This document shows positions 22,873-32,033 of a stretch of DNA of 57,985 nt, piece by piece; the stretch's first letter is position 1; each line of letters begins with the position of its first letter. Under the pieces are notes generated by a model. That model made no database searches. It had not been told where the DNA came from and was given only the letters and a program-made list of their open reading frames with translations. The position numbers were made by a program, and so were the translations under genes. The stretch comes from Ruminococcus sp. CAG:563 (GTDB lineage Bacteria; Bacillota; Clostridia; Oscillospirales; Acutalibacteraceae), in assembly GCA_000434915.1 (NCBI GenBank), contig FR882072.1, positions 47,464 through 105,448 on the forward strand, given 5' to 3'.

Positions 22873-25200
22873 ATGATATTTGGCATTTATACACCTGAAA
22901 AAGTGACCGAAAAGGCAAAGGTGCTTTTCAAGCATGAGAGAGCCAAGGACAGACTTGACGGCTGGTTCATCGCCAAGGAAAAGGAGCTTCAGATTTACGG
23001 CTCGCTTGCCGAATACGACGAGGAGGTCAAAAAGGCTCTCATAATCAAGGAAATTGTGAAGGACATCCCTCTTGATCTTGACGAAAATCAGATTTTTGCA
23101 GGCACTCAGGATGATTCCTTTGCACGAAGCTATGCACTCATCAATCCGTCGTTCAAGGTTGAGGAATTTGCAGGCTACTGTGACCCTGCCGCAGTTTTCG
23201 GCGATATCGTACCGAATGAGGAATTCACCGAGGAGAGAATTAAAAAGGCCAAGGACGAATTTCTCAAAACGGAATATGCGAAGAAGCTCGAAAAGGTATA
23301 TTCCGAGAGCGAGAGCTATACAAAGGAAGTTATCTATTTCTTCGAGCAGGTTACGGGACACCTTATCCCCGATTTCCGCTTTGCTTTGAAGCACGGACTT
23401 AAGGCTCTCATCGACGAGATGAAGGGCAAAGAGGGCAACGGCTATAAGGCATTTGTTATCGCTCTTGAGGCGGCGTGCGACCTTGCCGCAAGGTATGAAA
23501 AGCTCGCAAGGGAAAAAGCAGAGGCTCTTTCCGAGCCGCAGAAATCACAGTTCATTCTTATGGCCGATACGCTCAAAAAGGTTCCCCTCAACGGAGCGGA
23601 AAATCTCTATGAAGCGATTCAGTCGTTCATCATATTGTGGCAGATGATGTGCCTCGAGCAGGCTCCGAATCCGTTTGCTTTCTCCGTCGGAAACGCCGAC
23701 AGAATTTTTGAACCGTACAGAAACGGTCTTGACCGTGACGAGACGGCAGCTTTGTTCAAGCATTTCCTTGTTTTTTTCAACGTTGCGGACAGAAGCTGGG
23801 CAATCTCGCAGAACATCATCGTCAGCGGACGCAGCGTTTGCGGCGAGGATCTGACAAACCCGACTACATATGCGTTGCTTGACGCTTACTACGATATGAA
23901 CCTGCCGCAGCCGATACTCTCGGTCAAGCTCCATAAGAACACCCCCGAAAAGCTCTACCGCGAGCTTGGAAGATTCTTCTTCTCCCCCGGCATTCTCACT
24001 CCGTCGATGTTCAACGACGACGCACTCTTCGAAACGCTCGGCTCACACGGAATTGACAAGGAGGATCTCCCCGATATCGCAATCGCAGGCTGTCAGGAAC
24101 CGCTGATTATGGGCGAGGACAACGCCAACACGACCAACAGCTGGTTCAATCTGCCGAAAATTCTTGAAATGACACTTACGGGCGGCTATTCGCTCATCAC
24201 GGGAGAAAAGCTCTGCAATGTTGAGAAAGCTCCGCTCGAAAATATCCGTGAGGAATTCTATAAAAACGTTAAGTTCTTTGCACACGAAATGGCTAAATCC
24301 GCCAACGGTGCATCGGAGGCTATTTCAACTCAGCGTGTTCCGTTCCTCTCCTGCTTTATGGGCGGTCAGCGCAACGGAATCGATGCAAGAGACATTCACA
24401 AGCAGGGCACGAAGTATAACGGAAGCGGTTGTCTTATCCACGGCACAACCGTTGTTGCCGACTGCTTTGCCGCAATCGACAAGCTGCTTAAAGAAAGACC
24501 GCAGGACGAAGATAAGCTCATTCCGGCACTCAAAGCCGATTTTGTGGGCTACGAGGATTTGCGTGACTTCCTGCTCGGTGCAGATAAATACGGAAACAAC
24601 ATTGAAAAGGTTGACAATGAAGCCGGTGAAATCGCATCAAAGGTTGCCGATGTGGTCGCGAACGAGAAAAACTATCTCGGCAATCCGTTCAGACCCGATT
24701 TCAGCACCCCGTCAACACATCTTCTCTACGGCTACTGGGTCGGCGCAACACCCGACGGCAGAAAGAGCCGTGACATGCTTAACTACGGCGTTGACCCGCT
24801 CTACGGCAGTGCCGAAAACGGACTCGGCTTCCGTGTGCTTTCAAATATGAAGATGCCGTTCGACAAATTCAACGGCGGCTATGCTTCCCACCTCGGAGTT
24901 GACCCGAAGTATTTCAAGGCGGAAACATATGAGGACAAGGGCATTGAATTCAGGGATAAAATTGTAAATCCGCTGTTTTTCAATCCGCTTAAAGAGGGTG
25001 TTTCACCGTTCTACCTCTATGTTAACGTTACAACAGCCGAAATTCTCAGAAAGGTTCTTGCGGAGCCTGAGAAATATGCCCCGAGCGGAGTATATATTAT
25101 GAGAATCCACGGCACATTTGTAAACTTTCTCGACCTCTCCCCCGCTATCCAGCAGGATATTATTCGCCGTCTTGACCCAAAATCGGCGAATTTGGAGTAA
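22873..25200 (+). CDS. Glycyl radical enzyme of unassigned function (PFL/dehydratase superfamily)
   Basis: 775 residues, within the 760-850 of the superfamily. An N-terminal PFL-like ten-stranded barrel domain is followed by the C-terminal glycyl radical domain. The thiyl cysteine loop reads AIAGCQEPLIMG: Cys407 with Glu409 two residues on, as in C-x-E dehydratases and lyases, but with Gln in the middle. Pyruvate formate-lyase would have adjacent Cys-Cys, so it is not PFL. The radical loop reads YIMRIHGTFVNF with Gly747 (GGC, 25111-25113). Canonical loops are R-[IVT]-[CSA]-G-Y, so His and Thr replace small residue and Tyr. Its activase lies just upstream, and FGGY kinase and ManA-like genes follow, hinting at a sugar-derived substrate. 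The reaction is unknown. Confidence 0.9.
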   Translation: MIFGIYTPEKVTEKAKVLFKHERAKDRLDGWFIAKEKELQIYGSLAEYDEEVKKALIIKEIVKDIPLDLDENQIFAGTQDDSFARSYALINPSFKVEEFAGYCDPAAVFGDIVPNEEFTEERIKKAKDEFLKTEYAKKLEKVYSESESYTKEVIYFFEQVTGHLIPDFRFALKHGLKALIDEMKGKEGNGYKAFVIALEAACDLAARYEKLAREKAEALSEPQKSQFILMADTLKKVPLNGAENLYEAIQSFIILWQMMCLEQAPNPFAFSVGNADRIFEPYRNGLDRDETAALFKHFLVFFNVADRSWAISQNIIVSGRSVCGEDLTNPTTYALLDAYYDMNLPQPILSVKLHKNTPEKLYRELGRFFFSPGILTPSMFNDDALFETLGSHGIDKEDLPDIAIAGCQEPLIMGEDNANTTNSWFNLPKILEMTLTGGYSLITGEKLCNVEKAPLENIREEFYKNVKFFAHEMAKSANGASEAISTQRVPFLSCFMGGQRNGIDARDIHKQGTKYNGSGCLIHGTTVVADCFAAIDKLLKERPQDEDKLIPALKADFVGYEDLRDFLLGADKYGNNIEKVDNEAGEIASKVADVVANEKNYLGNPFRPDFSTPSTHLLYGYWVGATPDGRKSRDMLNYGVDPLYGSAENGLGFRVLSNMKMPFDKFNGGYASHLGVDPKYFKAETYEDKGIEFRDKIVNPLFFNPLKEGVSPFYLYVNVTTAEILRKVLAEPEKYAPSGVYIMRIHGTFVNFLDLSPAIQQDIIRRLDPKSANLE

Positions 25201-25205
25201 AAAAG

Positions 25206-25559
25206 GTGAACAATACAAGCAATAAAAGGCTTACGGGGCACGCACAAAAATTGCGGCGTGATATGACTAAAGAATAACGCCGCTTGTGGTATGATTTTTT
25301 AAAAAATCTTTCATACACATTCAACCGTCAAAAGGTTATCGGAAATTATATTGTTGATTTCTATTGTGCTAAAGCCAAACTTGTTATAGAGGTTGACGGC
25401 GCCCAGCATTTTGAAGACAGCGGATTAGAATCCGACAAACAGAGAGATGAATTTTTGAACAATCTCGGATTAACTGTTTTGAGATATTCCAATTTTGACG
25501 TAAACACTAACTTTGAAGGCGTGTGTTTGGATATACAGAAGCATTTGTTGCCTCGGTAG
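25206..25559 (+). pseudogene. DUF559 (Vsr-like endonuclease fold) gene with an in-frame stop
   Basis: The downstream part reads as a typical DUF559 protein: LWYDFLKNLSYTFNRQKVIG, then GNYIVDFYCAKAKLVIEVDG with the catalytic-type Asp and Glu, and GAQHFED. Reading the same frame upstream from the GTG at 25206 gives NKRLTGHAQKLRRDMTKE, then TAA (25275-25277), then RRLWYDF. Family members have MTKEER at this point, so one glutamate codon (GAA) has become TAA by a single change. No good internal start with a ribosome site exists, although the TTG at 25284 could give a 91-residue fragment. It lies six bases after the glycyl radical enzyme stop. Confidence 0.8.
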
Positions 25560-25600
25560 TCTTTGTCATGGATTTATAAATTTTGCTGAAATTTTATTAG

Positions 25601-25622
25601 CCTTCCCCTTTGAGGGGAAGCC
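25601..25622. repeat. Short palindrome of the CCTTCCCC/GGGGAAGG type
   Basis: Arms CTTCCCC and GGGGAAG around a short loop between the DUF559 pseudogene and the FGGY kinase gene. It resembles the CCTCCCCTTG palindromes at 14259-14282 and 54081-54103. There is no U tract, so it is probably a dispersed repeat rather than a terminator. Confidence 0.45.
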
Positions 25623-25662
25623 TTGGTAAAAGGCATTAATTATTCATAAGGAGCCCACCCAA

Positions 25663-26952
25663 ATGAACTCACTCGGAATTGACATAGGAACAACGGGAAT
25701 ATGCGGAATTATCGTCGACTGCAAAAGCGGCGAAATTCTCGATTCCGTCAACATAAACAACGATTCATTCATAAAGGCCGACAAGGACTATGAGCGAATC
25801 CAATCACCCGAACGTATAACGGAAATTGTTGAAAATATTGTCAAAAAGCTCTGCAATACCGACACAAAGGCAATCGGCATTTCCAATCAGATGCACGGTA
25901 TTCTATACGCCGACGAGAGTGGCAAGGCGATTTCTCCGCTATACACCTGGCAGGACGCAAGGGGCAATCTCGAATACAAGAACAGCAAGAGCTACGCAGA
26001 ACACCTCGGCTCATTTGCGGGCTACGGATTGGTATCCGATTTTTATAACCGTGAAAACGGACTTGTGCCCGAAAGCACAAAATACATAATGACGATCGGC
26101 GACTACATTGCAATAAAGCTCTGTCAAAAGCCCGAGCCGATTATGCACGTCACAAATGCCGCTTCGCTCGGTCTGTTCGACATTAAAGGAAAAAAATTCA
26201 AGACTGATTTGAGCTGTCTGCCGAGAGTAACGGACAGGCTTGAAACGGTCGGTGTATATAACGGAATCCCGGTCACGGTCGCTCTCGGCGACAATCAGGC
26301 GAGCTTTATCGGCTCGGTCAGCGACGACGAAAGTGCATTGCTCAATTTCGGCACAGGCTCGCAGATATCGGTCATCGGCAACAGTGCAGACGCACCTGAC
26401 GGTATAGAAGCACGTCCGTTTACCGAGGGCAAATATCTCTATGCCGGCTGTGCTCTCTGCGGTGGCAGAGCCTTTGCGGCTGCGGCAAGCTTCATTGCAA
26501 AATGTGCGGAGCTTGCGACAGGCGAAAGATGCAAAAATATATACAAGAGGATTGATAAGGCTCTCGAAAGCAAGGACGCAACTTCAATCATTGCCGACAC
26601 AAGATTTTGCGGCACAAGACTTGATCCGACGCTCAAAGGCTCATATTCGGGCATTGACGAGAACAATTTCACACCCGAGGATATTCTGCTATCAACAATC
26701 ATCGGAATGTCACAAGAACTTTACGATATGTATAAGCTCATCGGCAAGAACTGCGAAAAAATTGTCTGCTCGGGCAACGGAATCAGGAAAAATCCCGCAC
26801 TCAGACTTGTGACCGCCGAGATGTTCGGCAAGAAAATTAATATTCCGCTTTGTAAGGAAGAGGCCGCTTACGGTGCGGCACTTTCGGCAATGGCAGGCAG
26901 CGGAGTTTACCCGAGCCTTGACGAGGCAAGACAGCTTATCAGGTACGAATAA
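25663..26952 (+). CDS. FGGY family carbohydrate kinase (sedoheptulokinase-like)
   Basis: Phosphorylates a sugar or polyol with ATP. The ASKHA phosphate-1 loop (GIDIGTTGICGIIVD), the sugar-binding NQMHGI and the YTWQDARG segment, the adenosine region LLNFGTGSQISV and the C-terminal SGNGIRKNP motif are present. 429 residues is shorter than xylulokinase or gluconate kinase (about 490-520) and close to sedoheptulokinase-type members. AAGGAG lies before the ATG. It is 17 bases upstream of the ManA-like gene, so they share a transcript and probably a pathway. The exact sugar cannot be read from the sequence. Confidence 0.85.
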   Translation: MNSLGIDIGTTGICGIIVDCKSGEILDSVNINNDSFIKADKDYERIQSPERITEIVENIVKKLCNTDTKAIGISNQMHGILYADESGKAISPLYTWQDARGNLEYKNSKSYAEHLGSFAGYGLVSDFYNRENGLVPESTKYIMTIGDYIAIKLCQKPEPIMHVTNAASLGLFDIKGKKFKTDLSCLPRVTDRLETVGVYNGIPVTVALGDNQASFIGSVSDDESALLNFGTGSQISVIGNSADAPDGIEARPFTEGKYLYAGCALCGGRAFAAAASFIAKCAELATGERCKNIYKRIDKALESKDATSIIADTRFCGTRLDPTLKGSYSGIDENNFTPEDILLSTIIGMSQELYDMYKLIGKNCEKIVCSGNGIRKNPALRLVTAEMFGKKINIPLCKEEAAYGAALSAMAGSGVYPSLDEARQLIRYE

Positions 26953-26968
26953 CAGAGGAGGTTAAAAT

Positions 26969-27985
26969 ATGTTTTACAATTATCCGATCTTCTTCGAGCA
27001 AAACAGGGTTTTCCGTGTCTACAAGGGAGGAAAGCTCTTCTCCGACTTCTTCTCGGACGATTCCGAGGACGGCAACTATCCCGAGGAATGGGTCGTTTCA
27101 AGCGTTCATGCTCTCAATGAGGGAAGCACGGACGAATATGAAGGTATCTCTAAAATAAAGGGCGAGGAGCTTTATCTCAATGACGCTCTTAAAAAATATA
27201 AAAAGGAAATTATCGGTGAGCGTGACGACCTCGGTGTGTTGACAAAAATTCTTGACAGTGCGATTCGACTTCCGGTACAGGCACACCCCGATAAAGCTTT
27301 TTCGAGAAAGTATTTCAATTCCTCATACGGCAAGGAGGAGAGCTGGTACATTCTTGCCACACGTCCCGGCGGAAGGATTTTTTACGGTTTCAAGGACGGC
27401 GTGACGATGGAGCAGTTTAAAAAAGCAATCAACGAGAGCGAAAACAGCAAAACCGTTATGGAGGATCTGCTCAATTCATTTGAGGTCAAGCCCGGCGACG
27501 TTATATATATCCCTGCCAAAATGGTTCATGCAATCGGCGCAGGCTGTCTGCTTCTCGAGGTTCAGGAGCCGTCGGATTTCACGGTTCAGCCCGAGCGCTG
27601 GTGCGGTGATTACAAGCTCAGCGACAACGAGATGTACCTCGGCCTTGACAAGGATACGGCCATGGAATGCTTTGACATTGCGAAAAAATATCCCGCTCCG
27701 CTTGAGCCTGTCGTTATCAGCGACAAGGACGGTGTGAAGTACCTTTCGTTCATTGATGAGAGAATGACGACGAGCTTCACAGTCAGAAAAATCGAGCTTT
27801 CGGGCGGCGAATTCAACCTTGACAACGGTGCAAGAATCTATGTCGTTACCGAAGGCGATGGAAAAATCACGGGCGACGGATACGAAAAGGCAATCAAAAA
27901 GGGCGATTACTTCCTGATGTCCGTTGCCGCCGAGGGCAGATTCAAGCTCAGCGGCAATGCAGGTATTGTTGAGTGTTACAGGTAA
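26969..27985 (+). CDS. manA: Mannose-6-phosphate isomerase class I-like protein
   Basis: Cupin-fold zinc enzyme expected to interconvert mannose 6-phosphate and fructose 6-phosphate. Zinc ligands typical of the family are visible: Gln and His in LPVQAHPDKAFS, Glu in YGKEESWYIL, His in PAKMVHAIGAGCLLLEVQ. PSDFTVQPERW resembles the conserved region with the catalytic Arg. Length 338 fits the short bacterial ManA class (310-340). AGAGGAGG precedes the ATG at ideal spacing. Lies between a carbohydrate kinase and an alpha-mannosidase, a context that supports mannose use. It could act on another aldose phosphate. Confidence 0.85.
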   Translation: MFYNYPIFFEQNRVFRVYKGGKLFSDFFSDDSEDGNYPEEWVVSSVHALNEGSTDEYEGISKIKGEELYLNDALKKYKKEIIGERDDLGVLTKILDSAIRLPVQAHPDKAFSRKYFNSSYGKEESWYILATRPGGRIFYGFKDGVTMEQFKKAINESENSKTVMEDLLNSFEVKPGDVIYIPAKMVHAIGAGCLLLEVQEPSDFTVQPERWCGDYKLSDNEMYLGLDKDTAMECFDIAKKYPAPLEPVVISDKDGVKYLSFIDERMTTSFTVRKIELSGGEFNLDNGARIYVVTEGDGKITGDGYEKAIKKGDYFLMSVAAEGRFKLSGNAGIVECYR

Positions 27986-28086
27986 GATTTCTGCTGAACA
28001 CGATATAAGCAAACATTTTTAATATAACACATAATTTCAGAATTATATAATTTCAACTTCCTCCAAAGAAAGGAATGGTCAAAAAA

Positions 28087-31000
28087 ATGCACACACTCAA
28101 CCCGAAAGTACTCAAAAATCAGATAAGGCAGATTGAGCCGTACTGCGTGACAAATCGCCTTGAAATCGACTCGTGGAAAAGCTACACAGGTATGCACGTC
28201 AGCCCGAACAACATTGTTCTTGATGAGAATCCGCCCATTCAGATGTATCTCGGCGACAGATGGAAGGTCGGCTACGACGAGACAAGATATTTTGAATCAG
28301 AGATCACCGTTCCTGCCGAATTTGAGGGCAAAAAGGTTTATCTTTCGATTGATTTCGGCGGCGAAGCCATTGTCAGAATCAACGGTCAAATCGTCGGAGC
28401 AGTCAGCTCGGAGGAGAACTTCGGCTGGGTTCATCGCACTGAAATTCTTTTCAAAGACGGAGTTAAAGCCGGCGAAAAGCTCAACATTCAGGTTGAGGGT
28501 GCGGTCAACTGTGCAGGCTTCTGCGACCGTGCGATTGCAGGTGCAAAATATATGGAATACACGCTCAACAAGGCGGAGCTTATCGCTGTTGACAGGCTGA
28601 CGGAGAGCTATTGGTTTGATATCTCGACCGCCTGGGACGCATACGAGCACTGCGAGGACGAATACGTTAAATCCCGCCTCTTCAACGCTATGGACAATTC
28701 GGTTCATCAGCTTGATTATGACCTCGGCGGCGAGGCGTTTATCGCTTCCGTGCCGAAAGCAGTCAATGTTCTCTGGGGCGAGATTGAAAAAATTAACTAT
28801 TCCTCCCCCGGTGAAATCATTATGGCAGGTCACAGCCACCTTGACGTTGCATGGCTTTGGACGGTCAGGGAGATTACAAGAAAGACGGCAAGAACATTCT
28901 CTAACAATCTTGCACTCATGGACAACTATCCCGACTTCAAGTTTACTCAGAGTCAGGCGGTTCTCTATGATTTTATGAAAAAGCACTATCCCGATATCTA
29001 CGAGCGGGTTAAGGAAAAGGTCAAGAACGGTCAGTGGGAAATTGTCGGAAACGCTTGGGTTGAGGCCGATACAAATATTGCAAGCGGCGAAGCTCTCATT
29101 CGTCAGCTTCTTTACGGCAGAGAGTTCTTTATGAAGGAATTTGGCGTTTCGTCCGATATTTATTGGCTGCCCGACTGCTTCGGCTTCACATGGGCACTGC
29201 CGCAGATTATAAAGCGTTCCGGCATGAAGTATTTCATGACCTCGAAGCTCTTCTATAACGACACAAACGAGTTCCCGTACAGCGTTTTCCGTTGGAGAGC
29301 TCACAGCGGCGACGAAATTCTCGCTTACCTTTGCAAGAAGCCGTATCAGAGCGAATACGATGCCGAGTACATAACTACGCTCCGCAAAAATAACCGTCAA
29401 AACAGCATTGTTGATTTGTCCTGCGGTATGTTCGGCTACGGCGACGGAGGCGGCGGATGCACCTTTAATCAGGTTGAACGAGGCAAGCGTCTTGAAAAGC
29501 TCCCCGGTATGCCTAAGACAAGAAACGGTAAGGTTTCGGAGTTCTTCCACGCTATTGACAGCGATTTTGACAAGCTTCCTGTTTACGACGGCGAGCTTTA
29601 CTTCGAAAACCACCGCGGTACTTTCACCAGTCAGGCTTTCATCAAGAAGAACAACCGCCGTGGCGAATTTATGATGAGAAATGCCGAAATTCTCAACGTT
29701 TTCGGCGGAGATTATCCTGCCGAGGATATGGAAAAGGCATGGAAAATCCTACTCATCAATCAGTTCCACGATATTCTCCCCGGCACCTCGATTCATGAGG
29801 CAATAGAGAACACGAGAGAAGAATACGCCGAGCTTCGTGAGCTTGGCGGCAGACTTGTCCGTGACGGCAAGAATAAAATCCTCAACAATGTGAGCGTTAA
29901 GGACGATTCGGTTCTTGTTTGGAATATGCTCACCTGGCAGACAAAGGGCCTTGTTAAGGCGGAGATTCCGTATGCGGCAAAGGGCATCAAAAATTCCGAC
30001 GGCAAGTTCCTTGCAAGCAAGGTTTACGACGAGGACGGCAAGCATTATATCGAGTTTTACGCCGATCCCGTTCCTGCATTCGGCTACGGAGTTTTCACTC
30101 TCTGCGATGAAACGGCGGAGTTTGATACAGTCAAGGCAACGAAAAATTCACTTGAAAATAAATATCTCAAGATTACTCTTGACGATAGCGGACTGCTCGA
30201 CGAGGTAATCGACAAGAAAACAGGCAGACAGATTCTCACGGGCAAGGGTAATCTGCTCACAATTTCTCACGACAAGCCCCTTCACGAGAGCGCATGGAAC
30301 ATGGAATTCGACTATCAGATGAAGTTTTGGGCCCTCGACGAGGCCGAGAGCATTGAGGTCGTTGAGGCATCACCGCTCAGGGGAGTTATCCGTATTGTCA
30401 GAAAATTCCACGAGTCAACAATAACTCAGGATATCATTCTCGAAAAGGATAAACCGACGGTTGATTTTGATACGACAGTTGACTGGCACGAGCGTGAAAA
30501 GGTGCTCAAGGCAGAGTTCCCGGTTGATATCAGAAGCCGCAACGCAAGCTGCGAAATTGCTCACGGTGCTGCGGAATATCCGACGCATTACAACACAAGC
30601 TACGATCAGGCAAAGTTTGAGTTCTGTGCTCACAAGTGGGCCGATCTCTCCGAGGGCGGCTACGGTGCAAGCATCATCAATGACTGCAAGTACGGCTACA
30701 ACGTACATGACAACGTGATGAAAATAACGCTTCTCAGAGGACCGATTCTTCCCGATCCTGTCGGCGATATCGGAATGCACTCGTTCAGATATTCTTTCTA
30801 TCCGCACACCGGAACATGGCGTGACGCCGATACCGTAAGGCTCGGCTTTGAGGAAAACATCAGACTTGACGGCGAGTTCATCAAGGCGAACGGCGGAAGT
30901 AATATCGGTCATACGTTTGCAAAAATCGACGGCGACAGCGTTATTCTCGACGCAGTCAAGCCCGCTCAGGACGGCAACGGAGTAATCGTCAGAATGTATG

Positions 31001-31167
31001 AATCCGAGACACGTCACTGCACGGCGAAAGCGTGGTTCGACCTCGGATATTCAAAGGTTATCGAATGTAACCTTATGGAGTGTGACGAGCACGAAATTCC
31101 TTGCACTAACGGTGAATTCGAGTTCAACATGAAGCCGCACGAGGTTAAGACCTTCAGACTTATCTAA
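28087..31167 (+). CDS. Alpha-mannosidase, glycoside hydrolase family 38
   Basis: Retaining zinc-dependent exo-mannosidase acting on alpha-linked mannose of N-glycans or mannans. The catalytic domain shows the metal motif H249-S-H251-L-D253 (GHSHLDVAWLW), the QSQAVLYDFM stretch, VGNAWVEADTN, and the nucleophile Asp363 in WLPDCFGF. The C-terminal half is the beta-sandwich GH38C domain. About 1026 residues, as expected for bacterial GH38. No signal peptide, so it would act inside the cell on imported oligosaccharides. The start is uncertain: AAAGGA abuts the ATG at 28075 and is 12 bases from the ATG at 28087, which I favour. A bidirectional terminator follows. Confidence 0.94.
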   Translation: MHTLNPKVLKNQIRQIEPYCVTNRLEIDSWKSYTGMHVSPNNIVLDENPPIQMYLGDRWKVGYDETRYFESEITVPAEFEGKKVYLSIDFGGEAIVRINGQIVGAVSSEENFGWVHRTEILFKDGVKAGEKLNIQVEGAVNCAGFCDRAIAGAKYMEYTLNKAELIAVDRLTESYWFDISTAWDAYEHCEDEYVKSRLFNAMDNSVHQLDYDLGGEAFIASVPKAVNVLWGEIEKINYSSPGEIIMAGHSHLDVAWLWTVREITRKTARTFSNNLALMDNYPDFKFTQSQAVLYDFMKKHYPDIYERVKEKVKNGQWEIVGNAWVEADTNIASGEALIRQLLYGREFFMKEFGVSSDIYWLPDCFGFTWALPQIIKRSGMKYFMTSKLFYNDTNEFPYSVFRWRAHSGDEILAYLCKKPYQSEYDAEYITTLRKNNRQNSIVDLSCGMFGYGDGGGGCTFNQVERGKRLEKLPGMPKTRNGKVSEFFHAIDSDFDKLPVYDGELYFENHRGTFTSQAFIKKNNRRGEFMMRNAEILNVFGGDYPAEDMEKAWKILLINQFHDILPGTSIHEAIENTREEYAELRELGGRLVRDGKNKILNNVSVKDDSVLVWNMLTWQTKGLVKAEIPYAAKGIKNSDGKFLASKVYDEDGKHYIEFYADPVPAFGYGVFTLCDETAEFDTVKATKNSLENKYLKITLDDSGLLDEVIDKKTGRQILTGKGNLLTISHDKPLHESAWNMEFDYQMKFWALDEAESIEVVEASPLRGVIRIVRKFHESTITQDIILEKDKPTVDFDTTVDWHEREKVLKAEFPVDIRSRNASCEIAHGAAEYPTHYNTSYDQAKFEFCAHKWADLSEGGYGASIINDCKYGYNVHDNVMKITLLRGPILPDPVGDIGMHSFRYSFYPHTGTWRDADTVRLGFEENIRLDGEFIKANGGSNIGHTFAKIDGDSVILDAVKPAQDGNGVIVRMYESETRHCTAKAWFDLGYSKVIECNLMECDEHEIPCTNGEFEFNMKPHEVKTFRLI

Positions 31168-31173
31168 ATTATA

Positions 31174-31217
31174 AAACAGTCTCTCTTCTTCAAATCGAAT
31201 CAAGAGAGACTGTTGTT
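31174..31217. terminator. Bidirectional terminator between GH38 and the HAD gene
   Basis: Perfect 12-bp stem ACAGTCTCTCTT / AAGAGAGACTGT, followed by TGTTTTATA on the plus strand and preceded by A-rich sequence that reads as U on the minus strand. Confidence 0.8.
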
Positions 31218-31877
31218 TTATATTTCCTTATTTTCGAGCATTTCTTTAACGTCAAGCAATGACGGAAGCACGAATTTTGCCATTCGCCTTGACTCATCTG
31301 ACGGCTGCTTCAGGTCCGGGATACAGATAACGGGGATACCTGCGGAATAGGCTGCATGGATTCCTGCGTCGCTGTCCTCCAATATAAGGCACTCCTCTGC
31401 CCTCGCTCCGGCCTTTTCCCTTGCTTTGATGAAAACATCCGGGGCAGGCTTGCTGTGCTCTATTTCATCGCCGAAAACTCCGCCGTCAAAATATCCGTCT
31501 ATGCCGTTGCCGGCAAGAATCGTATGTGCTCGCTCTTTTCCGCTCGACGAAGCAAGATAAATACCGTAGCCGTTGGTTTTGAGAAAATCAAGAAGCTCCC
31601 TTGCTCCCTTTTTGAGCGGAACGCCTTTGGTCCTCAGGTATTCCTTTTCCGCCTCATGGGTAAGCACCATACCCTGTTCCACATCAAACGGCAGGTTATA
31701 AGTCTCAATCAATTCTGTCAGATTTCGCACGGCGGTACGTCCGCAATAAATATCGGTATATGTTTTCAGAGGGAAGTCTGTTACTTTTTCGGCAAGTATC
31801 CTTTTATAAAATTCATACGTCATCAATTCGCTGTTGACCAGCAGACCGTCAAGGTCAAAAATCACAGTTTTAATCAT
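31218..31877 (-). CDS. HAD superfamily sugar-phosphatase or beta-phosphoglucomutase-like hydrolase
   Basis: 219 residues. Motif I is VIFDLDGLL with nucleophile Asp8 and acid Asp10; motif II lies in YLASSSGK, motif III Lys in SKPAPDVF, and motif IV in LEDSDAGIHAA. A helical cap of the subfamily IA type lies between motifs I and II. Family members dephosphorylate small sugar phosphates (2-deoxyglucose-6-phosphate phosphatase, beta-phosphoglucomutase and similar), so a role with the surrounding sugar enzymes is plausible. Start set at the ATG at 31877 (GGTGA 4 bases before); the frame runs 23 codons further upstream through the presumed promoter. It is the only minus-strand gene in this stretch. 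Confidence 0.9.
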   Translation of the reverse strand: MIKTVIFDLDGLLVNSELMTYEFYKRILAEKVTDFPLKTYTDIYCGRTAVRNLTELIETYNLPFDVEQGMVLTHEAEKEYLRTKGVPLKKGARELLDFLKTNGYGIYLASSSGKERAHTILAGNGIDGYFDGGVFGDEIEHSKPAPDVFIKAREKAGARAEECLILEDSDAGIHAAYSAGIPVICIPDLKQPSDESRRMAKFVLPSLLDVKEMLENKEI

Positions 31878-31977
31878 AGCTTCACCGCCTTTAATTTGCT
31901 TTATTGTATCATAAGATTCGCAAAAAATGAAGTGCCGTTTTTGCAAGGGTGTATTTCTATTTTGCGAACGGATTATC

Positions 31978-32005
31978 TTGACTTTTTAATTCAATATGAT
32001 ATCAT
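31978..32005 (+). promoter_or_regulatory. Promoter of the oxidoreductase-thioesterase-beta-helix unit
   Basis: TTGACT (31978-31983), 16-bp spacer, TATCAT (32000-32005), upstream of the ATG at 32034. Confidence 0.55.
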
Positions 32006-32033
32006 AAAATAAACTGTATAAAGGAGTTTTAAA

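Noticed and set aside
28297..29613. Long minus-strand open frame opposite the alpha-mannosidase
   Set aside because: Shadow of GH38, which has all catalytic motifs; the antisense product matches nothing and is rich in Asn/Cys/Val as expected from antisense reading.
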